Assembly: GCA_943788115.1 (NCBI GenBank)
Contig: CALSPA010000017.1
Location: forward strand, 1 to 64,000
DNA: 64,000 nt
Reading direction: 5' to 3'
DNA from: an uncultured Flavobacteriales bacterium
GTDB lineage: Bacteria > Bacteroidota > Bacteroidia > Flavobacteriales_D > Parvicellaceae
A program made the position numbers and the translations under genes. The notes under the pieces are model-generated. The model worked only from the letters and a program-made list of their open reading frames with translations. It was not told where the DNA came from and made no database searches. Below, piece by piece: positions 1 to 10,848 of this stretch. The number at the start of each line of letters is the position of its first letter. The stretch's first letter is position 1.

Positions 1-180
1 ATCATTTTTTAATGAAGCAGCTGAAGCTATAGTAACTCCGTTAGTATCATCTATAACCTGTGCATAGATTTGTTTATTACTTCTAAACACCGTTAATCTT
101 GGGCGCTGAGCTGTACCAGAGATGTGTTTTCTTACACGTCTTTTAATTCTTTCTCTTCTTTTACTTTTTGTTAAAGCCAT
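1..180 (-). CDS. rplR: Large ribosomal subunit protein uL18 (partial, 3' end outside window)
   Basis: The first 60 codons of L18, which binds 5S rRNA in the central protuberance of the 50S subunit. The reading frame starts [18 protein letters not shown], the basic N-terminal tail of L18, followed by the family segment [20 protein letters not shown]. The frame is still open at the window edge. It lies 20 bases downstream of rplF, the standard spc-operon order. The ATG is supported by the match to the family N-terminus. Confidence 0.93.
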   Translation of the reverse strand, partial: MALTKSKRRERIKRRVRKHISGTAQRPRLTVFRSNKQIYAQVIDDTNGVTIASAASLKND

Positions 181-200
181 ATCTAATCGTTTTAGCTATA

Positions 201-755
201 TTATTTAGCAGCAGATTTACCTGCTTTACGTCTAATTACTTCTCCTTTAAACAAGATACCTTTTCCTTTATATGGCTCAGGTTTTCTAAATGATCTGATT
301 TTTCCAGCAACCATACCAATTAGTTGTTTATCGTGAGATTCTAATTTAATTAATGGGTTTTTACCCTTTTCAGAAACTGCAGTTACTTTAATTTCTTTAG
401 CAAGTTCCATGATAATTGGGTGAGAAAATCCTAGAGAAAGTTCCAATCTTTGGCCTTGAGATTTAGCTCTGTAACCAACACCTACTAATTCTTGTTCTAC
501 AACATATCCTTTTGAAACACCTTCAATCATATTATTAATTAAAGATCTATAAAGTCCATGAAGTGCTCTGATATCCTTATTATCGTTAGGTCTAGACAAA
601 GACAGAGTTCCTTCGTTAACTGAAATTTTAATTTCAGGATGAACAGCTTGTTCTAATTCACCTAATTTTCCTTTTACAACAACCAAGTTTTCAGCTGAAA
701 TATTAATTTCAACATCTGAGGGTACTGTTATTGGAGCGTTTCCTATTCGTGACAT
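201..755 (-). CDS. rplF: Large ribosomal subunit protein uL6
   Basis: L6 of the 50S subunit, which sits near the factor-binding site and sarcin-ricin loop. The 184 residues match the usual bacterial length and start MSRIGNAPI. The C-terminal KPEPYKGKGI motif of the second L6 domain is present, followed by a basic tail. It lies between rpsH and rplR in the spc part of the cluster and is transcribed with them. Confidence 0.97.
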   Translation of the reverse strand: MSRIGNAPITVPSDVEINISAENLVVVKGKLGELEQAVHPEIKISVNEGTLSLSRPNDNKDIRALHGLYRSLINNMIEGVSKGYVVEQELVGVGYRAKSQGQRLELSLGFSHPIIMELAKEIKVTAVSEKGKNPLIKLESHDKQLIGMVAGKIRSFRKPEPYKGKGILFKGEVIRRKAGKSAAK

Positions 756-775
756 TTCTTTACTCTTTTAAATTA

Positions 776-1177
776 TTAGTGTACATAACAAAGGACTTCA
801 CCTCCGATATTTTCCTTTCTTGCTTCCTTATCAGTTATTAAACCTTTAGATGTAGAAACAATTGCAATTCCTAAACCATTTAAAACTCTTGGCATTTCGC
901 TAACATTAGCATACAACCTTAAACCTGGTCTACTCACTCTTTTTAAATTCTGAATTGCAGACTCTTTAGTAGTTGGATTATACTTTAGTGCTATTTTGAT
1001 ATTGCCTTGTTTATTATCATCTTCAAACTTATAGTTTAAGATATATCCCTTATCCATAAGGATTTTAGTCATTTCTTTTTTGATGTTTGACGCAGGAATT
1101 TCCACAACTTTATGCTTAGCACTAATTGCATTTCTTAGTCTTGTCAAATAATCAGCTATTGGATCTGTTACTACCAT
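776..1177 (-). CDS. rpsH: Small ribosomal subunit protein uS8
   Basis: S8 is a primary 16S rRNA-binding protein of the 30S platform. In many bacteria it also represses translation of its own operon. The family start [17 protein letters not shown] and the C-terminal [13 protein letters not shown] and GGEVLCYV motifs are clear. The frame extends five codons upstream through a TTG, but the ATG chosen here matches the family N-terminus and gives 133 residues, the normal size. Confidence 0.96.
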   Translation of the reverse strand: MVVTDPIADYLTRLRNAISAKHKVVEIPASNIKKEMTKILMDKGYILNYKFEDDNKQGNIKIALKYNPTTKESAIQNLKRVSRPGLRLYANVSEMPRVLNGLGIAIVSTSKGLITDKEARKENIGGEVLCYVH

Positions 1178-1198
1178 TTTTTTTAATTTCAAATATTA

Positions 1199-1486
1199 TT
1201 ACCAGCTTGCTTTAGTTATTCCAGGTATTTTACCTGAAACTGCCATCTCTCTAAAAGTTACCCTAGAAATACCAAATTGTCTCATGTATCCTCTAGGTCT
1301 TCCAGTTAGTTTACATCTATTGTGTTTTCTCACACCCATAGAGTTCTTTGGAAGCTTTTGAAGCTTAAACATTGCTTCCCAATCACCCTCACTTTGAGCT
1401 TTACGAAGCGTTTCTCTTTTTTCTGCGTACTGAGCTGCAAGTCTTTCTCTTTTGCGCTCTTTTGCTTTCATTGATTCTTTAGCCAT
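1199..1486 (-). CDS. rpsN: Small ribosomal subunit protein uS14, zinc-free form
   Basis: S14 of the 30S head. The C-terminal signature [20 protein letters not shown] is diagnostic. The protein has only one Cys in this region and lacks the paired CxxC motifs of the zinc-binding form, so it is the zinc-independent (C-) type. It starts with an ATG immediately downstream of rplE. Confidence 0.96.
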   Translation of the reverse strand: MAKESMKAKERKRERLAAQYAEKRETLRKAQSEGDWEAMFKLQKLPKNSMGVRKHNRCKLTGRPRGYMRQFGISRVTFREMAVSGKIPGITKASW

Positions 1487-1489
1487 AAC

Positions 1490-2038
1490 TTATTTTTTTG
1501 CAAATGGAAATCCAAATTCAGTTAACAATGCAGCGCCTTCTTCAGTAGTTTTAGCACTAGTTACAATGGTAATATCCATTCCTAAAATCTTTTTTACTTT
1601 ATCAATATCCAATTCTGGAAAAATAATGTTCTCAGTAATACCAATAGTAAAATTACCACTACCATCACCTTTAGATTTAACACCTCTAAAATCACGAGTT
1701 CTTGGCAAAGCCACAGAAATCAATCGATCTAAGAATTCATACATTTTTTCTCTTCTAAGAGTTACTTTAGTTCCAATAGGCATTCCTTTTCTTAATTTGA
1801 AATTTGAAACATCTTTCTTAGATTTTATCATTAATGCTTGTTGACCAGCTATTGATGTTAAATCAGCTACTGCAGCATCAATTAATTTTCTATCAGAAAC
1901 TGCCTCACCAACACCTTGGCTAATAACAATTTTTTCAACTTTAGGAACTTCCATTACACTTTTGTAATTGAATTTCTCTTTTAATACAGGAACAACTTCA
2001 TTTCTGTATTTATCTTGTAATCTAGGCGTATAACTCAT
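1490..2038 (-). CDS. rplE: Large ribosomal subunit protein uL5
   Basis: L5 binds 5S rRNA and contacts the P-site tRNA in the central protuberance. The 182 residues match the family. Visible landmarks are the N-terminal [16 protein letters not shown] segment, the [14 protein letters not shown] helix, [10 protein letters not shown] and the C-terminal [14 protein letters not shown] segment. It starts one base before the rplX stop codon, so the two genes are probably translationally coupled. Confidence 0.97.
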   Translation of the reverse strand: MSYTPRLQDKYRNEVVPVLKEKFNYKSVMEVPKVEKIVISQGVGEAVSDRKLIDAAVADLTSIAGQQALMIKSKKDVSNFKLRKGMPIGTKVTLRREKMYEFLDRLISVALPRTRDFRGVKSKGDGSGNFTIGITENIIFPELDIDKVKKILGMDITIVTSAKTTEEGAALLTEFGFPFAKK

Positions 2039-2368
2039 TTAAATTTCCTCCCCAGTTTTTTTTGCAAAACGAACTAATTTATTCTTCTCTCCCAATCTTC
2101 TACCAACTTTAGTTGTCTCGCCATTATGAACTAACATCACATTAGAAATGTGAATACTTCTGTCTTTATCTATAATTCCACCATCTGGATTAGCTTTATC
2201 CGTCTGTGGTTTAACATGTTTCTTATTTACAACTGAAAGGCCTTCAATGAAAACTCTTTCTTTTTTGTAATCAAATTCAAGAATAGTGCCCTGTTGACCT
2301 ATTGCTGCTCCAGCAATTACTTTAACAGTATCTCCTTTTTTAATTTTAAATTTCTTCTGCATGATCAT
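2039..2368 (-). CDS. rplX: Large ribosomal subunit protein uL24
   Basis: L24 is an early 50S assembly protein that binds the 5' end of 23S rRNA. The KOW motif KKGDTVKVIAGAAIGQQGTI is at the N-terminus, followed by RVFIEGLSVVNKKH. Two in-frame ATG codons lie two codons apart; I used the first, but the second (MQKKFKIKKGD) fits the family equally well. It is 109 residues long and lies next to rplN. Confidence 0.95.
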   Translation of the reverse strand: MIMQKKFKIKKGDTVKVIAGAAIGQQGTILEFDYKKERVFIEGLSVVNKKHVKPQTDKANPDGGIIDKDRSIHISNVMLVHNGETTKVGRRLGEKNKLVRFAKKTGEEI

Positions 2369-2373
2369 TAATT

Positions 2374-2742
2374 TTAAAGTACTTCAGGAGCTAATGAAAC
2401 TATCTTCATGAATTGCTTTTCTCTTAATTCACGAGCTACAGGACCAAAAATCCTAGTTCCTCTCATTTCACCAGTATCATTAATTAACACTACCGCGTTA
2501 TTATCAAATCTGATATAAGAACCATCTGCTCTTCTAACTTCTTTTTTAGTTCTAACTACAACCGCCTTAGAAACTTGTCCTTTCTTTACGTTTCCAGATG
2601 GAGTTGCTTGCTTTATAGAAACAACTACCTTATCTCCAATTGAAGCATATCTTCTTTTAGTTCCGCCCAATACACGAATCACTAAAACTTCTTTGGCGCC
2701 ACTGTTATCTGCAACTAATAATCTACTTTCCTGCTGTACCAT
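2374..2742 (-). CDS. rplN: Large ribosomal subunit protein uL14
   Basis: L14 of the 50S subunit, at the intersubunit bridge with 16S rRNA and the site bound by silencing factor RsfS. It has the family length (122 residues), the N-terminal [18 protein letters not shown] and the C-terminal [13 protein letters not shown]. It lies between rpsQ and rplX. Confidence 0.98.
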   Translation of the reverse strand: MVQQESRLLVADNSGAKEVLVIRVLGGTKRRYASIGDKVVVSIKQATPSGNVKKGQVSKAVVVRTKKEVRRADGSYIRFDNNAVVLINDTGEMRGTRIFGPVARELREKQFMKIVSLAPEVL

Positions 2743-2748
2743 TATAAT

Positions 2749-3000
2749 TTATTTTGCTCTTTCGAGTATTTCAATTAATCTCCAGTTTTTCAATTTACTT
2801 AAAGGTCTGGTTTCCATTATTTTAACAGTATCACCTTCATTACAATCGTTCTTCTCATCATGAGCAATAAATTTAGAACTCTTATTCATGAATTTTCCGT
2901 ATTTAGCATGCTTAACACGTCTTTCAACCATAACAACAATGGACTTATCCATTTTGTTACTAGTTACGATACCTATTCTTTCTTTTCTTAAGTTTCTCAT
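2749..3000 (-). CDS. rpsQ: Small ribosomal subunit protein uS17
   Basis: S17 is a primary 16S rRNA-binding protein of the 30S body. The open frame reaches 20 codons further upstream, but that part overlaps rpmC. The ATG chosen gives [20 protein letters not shown], the S17 N-terminus, and an 83-residue product of normal size. The motif [13 protein letters not shown] is at the C-terminus. Confidence 0.96.
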   Translation of the reverse strand: MRNLRKERIGIVTSNKMDKSIVVMVERRVKHAKYGKFMNKSSKFIAHDEKNDCNEGDTVKIMETRPLSKLKNWRLIEILERAK

Positions 3001-3004
3001 ATCT

Positions 3005-3220
3005 TTACTTGTTCGCTTCCTGTATTTCTCTAGCCTTAAGCTCAGTATTAATACGTGCAATATTTCTCCTTAAATCTCTTAATTCTATAGGGTTCTCTAA
3101 TTCAGCCGTTTTATGATTCATCTTAAGCTTTGATAAATTAGTGCTATTATCTTCTAATAACTCAGCTAATTCAACATTAGTTAATCCCTTTAATTTTATT
3201 TTAAACTCAGTAATTTTCAT
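3005..3220 (-). CDS. rpmC: Large ribosomal subunit protein uL29
   Basis: L29, a small helical-hairpin protein at the exit of the 50S peptide tunnel where nascent-chain factors dock. It has 71 residues, begins [18 protein letters not shown] and carries the [18 protein letters not shown] segment typical of the family. It sits between rplP and rpsQ with only short gaps. Confidence 0.95.
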   Translation of the reverse strand: MKITEFKIKLKGLTNVELAELLEDNSTNLSKLKMNHKTAELENPIELRDLRRNIARINTELKAREIQEANK

Positions 3221-3230
3221 CTGCTTAAAT

Positions 3231-3647
3231 TTATGCGTAATCGTTTCTTACAACAAACCTTGTCTTTAATGGTAATTTTTGAGCAGCTAATCTCATTGCT
3301 TCTTTGGCTACTTCAAAAGGAACACCGTCAGCTTCAAAAAGAACTCTTCCAGGTCTAATAGATGCAACCCAATGATCAACAGCACCTTTACCTTTACCCA
3401 TTCTTACCTCAGCAGGTTTAGAAGTCATTGGCTTGTCTGGAAATATTCTAATCCAAACTTTACCTTCTCTTTTCATGTATCTTGTAACAGCAATACGAGC
3501 AGCTTCTATTTGTCTAGCATTAATAAATCCTTCATCTAGAGATTTGATTGCAAAAGAACCAAATGCTATCTGAGCACCTCTTTGAGCATTACCTTTAAGT
3601 TTACCCTTTTGTGTTTTTCTGTATTTTGTCTTTTTCGGTTGTAACAT
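3231..3647 (-). CDS. rplP: Large ribosomal subunit protein uL16
   Basis: L16 of the 50S subunit, which helps shape the A-site tRNA binding region. The 138 residues match the family. Landmarks are [42 protein letters not shown], and the loop [12 protein letters not shown]. It lies directly downstream of rpsC. Confidence 0.98.
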   Translation of the reverse strand: MLQPKKTKYRKTQKGKLKGNAQRGAQIAFGSFAIKSLDEGFINARQIEAARIAVTRYMKREGKVWIRIFPDKPMTSKPAEVRMGKGKGAVDHWVASIRPGRVLFEADGVPFEVAKEAMRLAAQKLPLKTRFVVRNDYA

Positions 3648-3674
3648 TTTTTCTTAATATTAAAAAGCTATTAC

Positions 3675-4358
3675 TTATTTTTTATTTCTTGACTTCTTAT
3701 TAGTCATTCCTAAGTTTGGAGATAAATCTCTTTTACCATAAACTTCACCCTTACAAATCCAAACTTTGATACCAATTTTACCATAAGTAGTTTGAGCTTC
3801 AGCAAGAGCATAATCAATATCTGCTCTAAAAGTGTGTAATGGAATTCTTCCATCTTTATAAGACTCACTTCTAGCCATTTCAGCTCCATTAAGTCTTCCA
3901 GAAATCTTAATCTTTATACCTTCTGCTCCCATTCTCATTGTAGAAGCAATTGCCATTTTAATAGCTCTTCTAAATGAAATCCTTGCTTCAAGTTGTCTTG
4001 CGATACTATCACCAACTAATTGAGCATCAAGCTCCGGCCTCTTAATTTCGAAAATATTAATTTGAACCTCTTTTTCAGTAATTTTCTTTAACTCTTCTTT
4101 TAATTTATCTACTTCTGAACCACCTTTACCAATAATAACACCTGGTCTTGCAGTATTTACAGTTATAGTTACCAATTTTAAAGTTCTTTCGATAATAATT
4201 CTTGAAACACTAGCTTTATACAAACGTGCTTTTAAGTATTTACGAATTTTGTCATCTTCAACTAATTTGTCAGCATAATTATTACCGCCAAACCAATTGG
4301 AGTCCCATCCTTTAATGAATCCTAATCTATTACCTATAGGGTTTGCTTTTTGTCCCAT
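3675..4358 (-). CDS. rpsC: Small ribosomal subunit protein uS3
   Basis: S3 of the 30S head, part of the mRNA entry channel. It begins [24 protein letters not shown] domain with the loop [16 protein letters not shown] lies around residues 68-84, and the C-terminal domain contains GAEMARSE. It has 227 residues and a lysine-rich tail, and follows rplV. Confidence 0.98.
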   Translation of the reverse strand: MGQKANPIGNRLGFIKGWDSNWFGGNNYADKLVEDDKIRKYLKARLYKASVSRIIIERTLKLVTITVNTARPGVIIGKGGSEVDKLKEELKKITEKEVQINIFEIKRPELDAQLVGDSIARQLEARISFRRAIKMAIASTMRMGAEGIKIKISGRLNGAEMARSESYKDGRIPLHTFRADIDYALAEAQTTYGKIGIKVWICKGEVYGKRDLSPNLGMTNKKSRNKK

Positions 4359-4381
4359 TACTTATATTCTTTAACTTTTAA

Positions 4382-4774
4382 TTAACCTTTATCAATAATA
4401 ATTGTAACATGATTAGAACGTTTTCTAATTCTGTGAGCTCTACCTTGTGGAGCTGCTTGAATACGTTTTAACATTCTTGCACTGTCAACAAATATTTCCT
4501 TTACTACTAAATTTGCTTCTGTTGGATCTTCACCATCATTCTTTTGTTCCCAATTGTTAATTGCGGAAAGCAATAGTTTTTCCAAATTTCTAGAAGCATG
4601 TTTAGGATTAAACCTCAAAACATTTAAAGCTTTATAAATATTCTCACCTCTTACAAGATCAGCAACTAGCCTCATTTTTCTTGGAGAAGTTGGACAATTG
4701 TTAAGCTTAGCAATTGCTAAACTCTTTTTTGTCTCTTTATTGTTTTCTGCTTTATTTCTTTTTCTTGCGCCCAT
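4382..4774 (-). CDS. rplV: Large ribosomal subunit protein uL22
   Basis: L22 of the 50S subunit, whose extended beta-hairpin lines the peptide exit tunnel. Landmarks are NCPTSPRKMRLVADLVRG, LRFNPKHASRNLEKLLLSAINN, and the hairpin tip RAHRIRKRSNHV. About 15 polar residues precede the core, a short N-terminal extension relative to the E. coli protein. Confidence 0.96.
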   Translation of the reverse strand: MGARKRNKAENNKETKKSLAIAKLNNCPTSPRKMRLVADLVRGENIYKALNVLRFNPKHASRNLEKLLLSAINNWEQKNDGEDPTEANLVVKEIFVDSARMLKRIQAAPQGRAHRIRKRSNHVTIIIDKG

Positions 4775-4797
4775 TGTATTCGCTTTTTAGCTTTCGA

Positions 4798-5076
4798 CTA
4801 TCTTTTACCCTTATCTTTTTTTCCACCGTGACCTCTAAAATTTCTAGTAGGTGCAAATTCTCCTAGTTTATGTCCAACCATGTTTTCTGTAACGAAAACA
4901 GGAATAAATTTCATGCCGTTATAAACTGCAATAGTTAAGTTGACAAACTCAGGTGTAATTGTTGAAGATCTTGACCAAGTTTTAATCACTGATTTTTTAC
5001 TTGATTCTTGAGCTTCTTCAACTCTTTTCATTAGCTTGTAATGAATAAATGGTGGTTTTTTTAACGATCTAGCCAT
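4798..5076 (-). CDS. rpsS: Small ribosomal subunit protein uS19
   Basis: S19 of the 30S head, which pairs with S13 and contacts the A-site finger. It has 92 residues and the conserved segments [22 protein letters not shown] and [16 protein letters not shown]. Its start codon lies three bases beyond the rplB stop. Confidence 0.98.
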   Translation of the reverse strand: MARSLKKPPFIHYKLMKRVEEAQESSKKSVIKTWSRSSTITPEFVNLTIAVYNGMKFIPVFVTENMVGHKLGEFAPTRNFRGHGGKKDKGKR

Positions 5077-5079
5077 CTC

Positions 5080-5904
5080 TTATTTATTTCTTCTATCAAT
5101 TATAAATCTATTAGAAGCTTTTGTTTTACTTCTAGTTTTGTATCCTTTTGCAGGTAATCCTTTTCTTGACCTTGGGTGACCTCCAGATGATTTTCCTTCA
5201 CCACCTCCCATTGGGTGATCAACAGGGTTCATTACTACACCTCTAACTCTAGGTCTTCTACCTTTCCATCTTGATCTCCCTGCTTTACCTGAAACCGTAA
5301 GGCTATGCTCTGAATTAGAAACAGAACCAATAGTAGCTGTACAAGTAATTAAGATCATTCTAACTTCTCCAGAAGGCATTTTAACAATTGCATATTTACC
5401 ATCTCTTGCATTTAATTGAGCATAAGAACCAGCACTTCTTGCAATACTTGCACCTTTACCTGGATACAATTCAATGTTGTGAATGGTAGTACCCAAAGGA
5501 ATATCTTTTAAATACATTGTGTTACCAACTTCAGGGGTTGCTTTAGCACCAGACATAACTGATGAACCTATAGCTAAACCTTCAGGTGCAATGATGTATC
5601 TTTTTTCACCATCTGCATAAACTAATAATGCAATTCTAGCAGATCTATTTGGATCATATTCAATTGACTTTACAGTAGCAGGAATATCTTGCTTATCTCT
5701 TTTGAAGTCAATAATTCTATATTTTTTCTTATGACCACCACCAATGTACCTCATAGTCATTTTCCCAGAGTTATTTCTACCTCCAGATTTAGACTTTCCT
5801 TTAGTCAAGCTTTTCTCAGGTGAACCAGCTGTAACGCTAGAAAAATCACTTATGATCTTATGTCTTTGACCTGGTGTATTTGGTTTTAATTTCCTTAGTC
5901 CCAT
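5080..5904 (-). CDS. rplB: Large ribosomal subunit protein uL2
   Basis: L2 is needed for subunit joining and peptidyl-transferase activity. The 274 residues match the family. Visible are the N-terminal [14 protein letters not shown], the [19 protein letters not shown] region and the C-terminal [13 protein letters not shown] segment with the conserved His near the catalytic centre. Confidence 0.98.
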   Translation of the reverse strand: MGLRKLKPNTPGQRHKIISDFSSVTAGSPEKSLTKGKSKSGGRNNSGKMTMRYIGGGHKKKYRIIDFKRDKQDIPATVKSIEYDPNRSARIALLVYADGEKRYIIAPEGLAIGSSVMSGAKATPEVGNTMYLKDIPLGTTIHNIELYPGKGASIARSAGSYAQLNARDGKYAIVKMPSGEVRMILITCTATIGSVSNSEHSLTVSGKAGRSRWKGRRPRVRGVVMNPVDHPMGGGEGKSSGGHPRSRKGLPAKGYKTRSKTKASNRFIIDRRNK

Positions 5905-5925
5905 TTTTCTAAAGTTTCTATTTCT

Positions 5926-6222
5926 TTAAATATTTTCGTACAAATCAATAACATCACCAGAAGCAACTGTAATAATTGCTTTCTTAACTAATTTATTCTT
6001 TTGGTATACAACACCACGATTTGTATTTTTCATTTTTTTCTTTCCACCACCAAAATTCATAGTATTAACTGCATCAACAGAAACACCATAGAATTTTTCA
6101 ATTGCGTTTTTAATCTCAATCTTGTTAGCTTTCTTATCTACCTCAAAAGCATAACGGTTAAGCTTTTCTCCTTGCTCAGCCATTTTCTCAGTTAAGATTG
6201 GTTTTATTATAATATTTTTCAT
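5926..6222 (-). CDS. rplW: Large ribosomal subunit protein uL23
   Basis: L23 at the tunnel exit of the 50S subunit, the docking site for trigger factor and SRP. The 98 residues begin MKNIIIKPILTEKMAEQGEK, the family N-terminus, followed by NKIEIKNAIEKFYGVSVDAV. It starts a few bases from the end of rplD. Confidence 0.96.
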   Translation of the reverse strand: MKNIIIKPILTEKMAEQGEKLNRYAFEVDKKANKIEIKNAIEKFYGVSVDAVNTMNFGGGKKKMKNTNRGVVYQKNKLVKKAIITVASGDVIDLYENI

Positions 6223-6225
6223 CTT

Positions 6226-6855
6226 TTAAGCCTTAAAAATTTTATCAATCATGCTAACAGCACTTTCAGCTATTACAATGTTTTGAGCATCAAGAATATC
6301 ATAAGTATTTAACTTATCGACAGTAATAACCTTACTAGAATTTATATTTCTTGAAGACAAATAAACATTAGTATTGTTTTCTGACATAACAAATAAAGAT
6401 TTGCCATCATTAATCTTAAGATTATTAAGAATGGAAGAAAAATCTTTCGTTTTAGGAGAATCTATAGTTAGGTCTTCTAAAATCAAAATACTTTTCTCTT
6501 TAGCTTTATATGTTAAAGCAGATTTTCTAGCTAAAACTTTAAGTTTTCTATTCAGTTTAAAACCATAATATCTAGGTTTAGGACCAAATACTCTACCACC
6601 ACCTCTAAACAAAGGGTTTTTAATACTACCTGCTCTTGCAGAACCTGTTCCCTTTTGTTTTTTAATTTTTCTAGTACTACCAACAATCTCTCCTCTTTCC
6701 TTAGATTGATGGGTTCCTTGTCTTTTATTAGCAAGATATTGTTTGACATCTAAATAAATAGCATGATCATTAGGCTCAACACCGAAGACACCTGCATTCA
6801 ACTTCACTTTCTTTGAAGTTTCTTTACCCTCTTTATTTAATACTTTTAGTTCCAT
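6226..6855 (-). CDS. rplD: Large ribosomal subunit protein uL4
   Basis: L4 of the 50S subunit. Its long loop reaches into the exit tunnel; in E. coli it also autoregulates the S10 operon. It has 209 residues. The loop region carries GTGSARAGSIKNPLFRGGG and the core has YRLK-like basic helices ending in SALTYKAKEK. The start codon overlaps the last base of rplC by one base, which indicates coupled translation. Confidence 0.97.
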   Translation of the reverse strand: MELKVLNKEGKETSKKVKLNAGVFGVEPNDHAIYLDVKQYLANKRQGTHQSKERGEIVGSTRKIKKQKGTGSARAGSIKNPLFRGGGRVFGPKPRYYGFKLNRKLKVLARKSALTYKAKEKSILILEDLTIDSPKTKDFSSILNNLKINDGKSLFVMSENNTNVYLSSRNINSSKVITVDKLNTYDILDAQNIVIAESAVSMIDKIFKA

Positions 6856-7469
6856 TATTTCTCAATGATTAAATATGAACCTTTAGCTCCAGGAACTGAT
6901 CCCTTAACAACCAAGATATTTTTTTCTGGCATAACTTTAACAATCTGTAGGTTAATCATTTTAACTCGATCACCACCAGTTCGACCTGCCATTTTCATTC
7001 CTTTAAATACTCTAGCTGGGTAAGAAGCAGCACCGATAGAACCAGGTGCTCTCATTCTGTTATGTTGACCATGAGTAGCTTGTCCAACACCACCAAAACC
7101 GTGTCTTTTAACAACACCTTGAAAACCTTTTCCTTTAGAAGTACCTACAACATCCACAAATTCACCTTCATTGAAAATGTCAACAGTAACTACATCTCCA
7201 AGATTAGCTTCAGAAAAGCTCTTGAATTCAACTATTTTTTTCTTTGGGGAAGTGCCTGCCTTTGAGAAGTGTCCTTTTAAAGCCTTTGTTGTGTGCTTAT
7301 CTTTCTTCTCTCCGAAACCTAATTGAATTGAATTGTAACCGTCTTTTTCTTCAGATTTAATCTGAGTAACGACACAAGGTCCAGCTTCTATTAGGGTGCA
7401 TGGTAAATTTTTACCCTCGGCACTGTAAACGCTAGTCATCCCAATTTTTTTGCCTATGATACCAGCCAT
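6855..7469 (-). CDS. rplC: Large ribosomal subunit protein uL3
   Basis: L3 is an early assembly protein near the peptidyl-transferase centre. It begins [16 protein letters not shown] and contains the conserved [20 protein letters not shown] and [20 protein letters not shown] segments. It has 204 residues. It is the second gene of the S10 part of the cluster, just after rpsJ. Confidence 0.98.
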   Translation of the reverse strand: MAGIIGKKIGMTSVYSAEGKNLPCTLIEAGPCVVTQIKSEEKDGYNSIQLGFGEKKDKHTTKALKGHFSKAGTSPKKKIVEFKSFSEANLGDVVTVDIFNEGEFVDVVGTSKGKGFQGVVKRHGFGGVGQATHGQHNRMRAPGSIGAASYPARVFKGMKMAGRTGGDRVKMINLQIVKVMPEKNILVVKGSVPGAKGSYLIIEK

Positions 7470-7488
7470 AATTATTTATATTATTTTA

Positions 7489-7794
7489 TTAAACTTTTAT
7501 TTCTACATCAACACCACTTGGTAATTCTAATTTCATTAAAGCATCTACAGTCTTTGATGAGGAACTATAGATATCCATTAATCTCTTATATGCACAAAGC
7601 TGAAATTGCTCTCTTGCTTTTTTGTTAACGTGCGGAGATCTTAAAACTGTGTAAATTCTCTTGTGTGTAGGTAATGGAATAGGACCACTAACTACTGCAC
7701 CAGTAGACTTTACTGTTTTAACAATCTTTTCAGCTGATTTATCAACTAAGTTATGATCGTAGGATCTTAATTTTATTCTTATTTTTTGACTCAT
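7489..7794 (-). CDS. rpsJ: Small ribosomal subunit protein uS10 (NusE)
   Basis: S10 of the 30S head, also known as NusE because it takes part in antitermination with NusB. It begins [24 protein letters not shown] and has the motif [25 protein letters not shown]. It follows fusA directly; tuf, often found here in other phyla, is absent. Confidence 0.98.
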   Translation of the reverse strand: MSQKIRIKLRSYDHNLVDKSAEKIVKTVKSTGAVVSGPIPLPTHKRIYTVLRSPHVNKKAREQFQLCAYKRLMDIYSSSSKTVDALMKLELPSGVDVEIKV

Positions 7795-7814
7795 TAATCT
7801 AAAATTAAATTCAC

Positions 7815-9920
7815 TTATGCAGTTACTGTACCTTTTACTTTTGCTATTACTTCTTCAGAAATGTTTTTAGGAGCTACTGAAAAATGTGAAAACTCCATTG
7901 ATGATGTAGCTCTACCAGACGTTATAGTTCTAAGCTGAGTAACATATCCAAACATTTCGGATAATGGAACTTTACCTTTTACAACTTTTGATCCAGCTCT
8001 ATCATCCATTCCTTCTATAAGACCTCTTCTTCTGTTTAAATCTCCAACAACATCACCCATATTTGCTTCCGGAGTTACAACCTCAATTTTCATCATAGGT
8101 TCTAAAATCACTGGAGAACACTTAGGTAAAGCTTGTCTATAAGCCATTTTAGCACACAATTCAAATGATAAAGCATCTGAATCTACTGCGTGAAATGAAC
8201 CGTCAGTTAAAACAACCTTCATATTGTCAATAGGATAACCTGCAAGGATACCATTATTCATGGCATCTTTAAAACCTTTCTCAACAGATGGAATATATTC
8301 TCTTGGAATATTACCACCTTTAATTTTATTTTCGAAAATTAATCCCGGGTTTTCAGGGTCGCCAGGTCCAATTGTACAAACAATATCAGCAAACTTACCT
8401 CTACCACCAGATTGTTTCTTGTAAACTTCTCTATGATTAGATTCTTCACTAATAGCTTCTTTGTATGCTACCTGAGGAGCACCTTGATTACACTCAACCT
8501 TAAACTCTCTTTTTAATCTATCAAGAATAATATCCAAGTGAAGCTCACCCATTCCTGAAACTATCGTTTGACCAGAATCTTCATCTGTTTTAACTTGGAA
8601 TGTAGGATCTTCTTCTGAAAGTTTAGATAATGCCATTCCTAATTTATCAACATCAGCTTGAGTTTTAGGCTCAATAGCTAAACCAATAACAGGATCTGGG
8701 AAATCCATAGATTCCAAAACAATGTGATTCTTTTCATCACACAATGTGTCACCTGTTTTAATATCTTTAAATCCAACCATTGCAGCAATATCACCCGCTT
8801 CTAATGAAGGAACTTGATTTTGTTTATCCGCATGCATTTGGAAAATTCTAGAAATTCTCTCTTTCTTAGATGTTCTTGGGTTATATACATAAGAACCTGA
8901 CTCTAATTTCCCTGAATATGCTCTAGTAAAACACAATCTACCAACAAAAGGATCAGTTGCAATTTTAAATGCTAATGCACTAAACGGCTCGTCAACAGAA
9001 GGTTGTCTAGATATTTCTTCATCAGTATTAGGATCAACACCAATAATTGCATCTATATCTAAAGGTGATGGCAATATTTCCATAACCATGTCTAACATTG
9101 CTTGAACACCTTTATTTTTAAATGCTGAACCACACATCATTGGAACAACTTTTCCAGAAATAGTAGCTTCTCTCAATGCATTTAAAATTTCTCTTTCTGT
9201 CAAAGAATTTTCATCTTCGAAATATTTCTCTAATAATGTGTCATCGAATTCAGCAACAGCTTCTAATAATTCACCTCTTAGCTCTCGAGCTTCATCAATA
9301 ACATCTGCAGGAATTTCAATTTCTTTATAAGTCATTCCTTGATCTTCTTCATTCCAAACAATTCCTTTGAAATTAATTAAATCAACAACTCCTTTAAAAT
9401 CGTCTTCAGCACCAATATTAATTTGTAATGGTAATGCATGACTACCTAACATTTCTTTAACTTGCTTGCAAACGTTAATAAAATCTGCACCTTGACGATC
9501 CATTTTATTTACAAAACCAATTCTAGGAACATTGTAATTATTTGCCAATCTCCAGTTTGTTTCTGATTGCGGTTCAACACCATCAACAGCACTAAACAAG
9601 AAAACTAACCCATCTAAAACCCTTAAAGATCTGTTAACCTCAACAGTGAAATCAACGTGTCCAGGTGTATCAATAATGTTGACATGGTAATCTTGTTCTC
9701 TGTAATTCCAGTTTAAAGTTGTTGCAGCTGATGTAATTGTAATCCCTCTCTCCTGCTCTTGTTCCATCCAATCCATTGTAGCAGCACCATCATGTACTTC
9801 TCCAATCTTATGACTTACACCACCATAATATAAAATACGTTCAGTAGTAGTTGTTTTACCCGCATCAATGTGAGCAGCAATACCAATGTTTCTTGTATAT
9901 TTTAAATCTCTTTTAGCCAT
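7815..9920 (-). CDS. fusA: Translation elongation factor G
   Basis: EF-G, the GTPase that drives translocation of tRNA and mRNA. At 701 residues it has the normal length. The G domain shows the P-loop [12 protein letters not shown] (about residues 16-27), the switch II region DTPGHVDF and the NKMD base-recognition motif. The C-terminal domains include the translocation-domain region with GSFHAVDSD. It sits between rpsG and rpsJ, the Bacteroidota str arrangement without tuf. Confidence 0.98.
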   Translation of the reverse strand: MAKRDLKYTRNIGIAAHIDAGKTTTTERILYYGGVSHKIGEVHDGAATMDWMEQEQERGITITSAATTLNWNYREQDYHVNIIDTPGHVDFTVEVNRSLRVLDGLVFLFSAVDGVEPQSETNWRLANNYNVPRIGFVNKMDRQGADFINVCKQVKEMLGSHALPLQINIGAEDDFKGVVDLINFKGIVWNEEDQGMTYKEIEIPADVIDEARELRGELLEAVAEFDDTLLEKYFEDENSLTEREILNALREATISGKVVPMMCGSAFKNKGVQAMLDMVMEILPSPLDIDAIIGVDPNTDEEISRQPSVDEPFSALAFKIATDPFVGRLCFTRAYSGKLESGSYVYNPRTSKKERISRIFQMHADKQNQVPSLEAGDIAAMVGFKDIKTGDTLCDEKNHIVLESMDFPDPVIGLAIEPKTQADVDKLGMALSKLSEEDPTFQVKTDEDSGQTIVSGMGELHLDIILDRLKREFKVECNQGAPQVAYKEAISEESNHREVYKKQSGGRGKFADIVCTIGPGDPENPGLIFENKIKGGNIPREYIPSVEKGFKDAMNNGILAGYPIDNMKVVLTDGSFHAVDSDALSFELCAKMAYRQALPKCSPVILEPMMKIEVVTPEANMGDVVGDLNRRRGLIEGMDDRAGSKVVKGKVPLSEMFGYVTQLRTITSGRATSSMEFSHFSVAPKNISEEVIAKVKGTVTA

Positions 9921-9940
9921 CAGTTCTTAAATAATTATAA

Positions 9941-10408
9941 TTAAAATCTAAAATGAGAAAACGCTTTGTTAGCTTCTGCCATTCTGTGAGTGTCTTCTTT
10001 TTTCTTGAAAGCACTACCTTCTTCCTTAAATGCAGCAACGATTTCACCAGCAAGCTTTTCACTCATTGTTTTCTCGTTTCTTTTTTGAGCATATGAAATT
10101 AGCCACTTAATAGCAAGTGATCTTTTCCTACTATCTCTAACAGGTGTTGGAATTTGAAAAGTTGCACCACCTACTCTTCTACTCTTAACTTCAACAGCTG
10201 GTGTAATATTTTCTACAGATTTTTTCCAAACATCTAATCCATTCTCAGAAGTTTTTTCACTAACTATATCTATGGCATCGTAAAAGATATTGAAAGCAAT
10301 ACTTTTTTTACCATCAGACATTAAATTGTTAACAAACTTAGTTACCTCGATATCCTTAAATTTAGGATCAGGTAATATAATGTGTTTCTTTGCTGTTTTC
10401 CTTCTCAT
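9941..10408 (-). CDS. rpsG: Small ribosomal subunit protein uS7
   Basis: S7 nucleates assembly of the 30S head and lies at the mRNA exit. It has 155 residues. Visible are VTKFVNNLMSDGKKSIAFNIFYDA, VEVKSRRVGGATFQIPTPV, and the C-terminal THRMAEANKAFSHFRF. It is the second gene of the cluster, 12 bases from rpsL. Confidence 0.98.
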   Translation of the reverse strand: MRRKTAKKHIILPDPKFKDIEVTKFVNNLMSDGKKSIAFNIFYDAIDIVSEKTSENGLDVWKKSVENITPAVEVKSRRVGGATFQIPTPVRDSRKRSLAIKWLISYAQKRNEKTMSEKLAGEIVAAFKEEGSAFKKKEDTHRMAEANKAFSHFRF

Positions 10409-10420
10409 TACTAGTGACTT

Positions 10421-10798
10421 TTATTTTTTCTTGGGTCTCTTAGTTCCGTATTTCGATCTTCTTTGTGATCTACCTTCAACTCCAGCAGTATCCAAAGCGC
10501 CTCTTACAATATGATAACGAACACCAGGTAAATCTTTTACTCTACCACCTCTAACTAAAACAATACTATGTTCTTGAAGATTATGACCTTCACCACCGAT
10601 ATAAGCATTAACTTCTTTACCATTGGTTAATCTTACCCTAGCAACTTTTCTCATTGCAGAGTTAGGTTTTTTTGGTGTTGTAGTGTAAACTCTAACACAA
10701 ACTCCTCTTCGTTGTGGGCAAGAACCAAGTGCAATTGATTTACTCACTTTCACCTTAGATTGTCTTCCTTTTCTTACTAACTGTTGTATAGTTGGCAT
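10421..10798 (-). CDS. rpsL: Small ribosomal subunit protein uS12
   Basis: S12 monitors codon-anticodon pairing at the decoding site. It begins [13 protein letters not shown]. It carries the loops around TTPKKPNSA and [13 protein letters not shown], the positions where streptomycin-resistance mutations occur in other bacteria; the residues here look wild type. It is the first gene of the 21-gene cluster, about 50 bases downstream of a consensus promoter. Confidence 0.98.
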   Translation of the reverse strand: MPTIQQLVRKGRQSKVKVSKSIALGSCPQRRGVCVRVYTTTPKKPNSAMRKVARVRLTNGKEVNAYIGGEGHNLQEHSIVLVRGGRVKDLPGVRYHIVRGALDTAGVEGRSQRRSKYGTKRPKKK

Positions 10799-10848
10799 AT
10801 CGCTTATTAATTCATTTAATTACCCCTGTTACATTTTTTTAGGGTCTG

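Noticed and set aside
1452-1844. Plus-strand frame of 130 codons opposite rplE and rpsN
   Set aside because: It is antisense to two unmistakable ribosomal protein genes.
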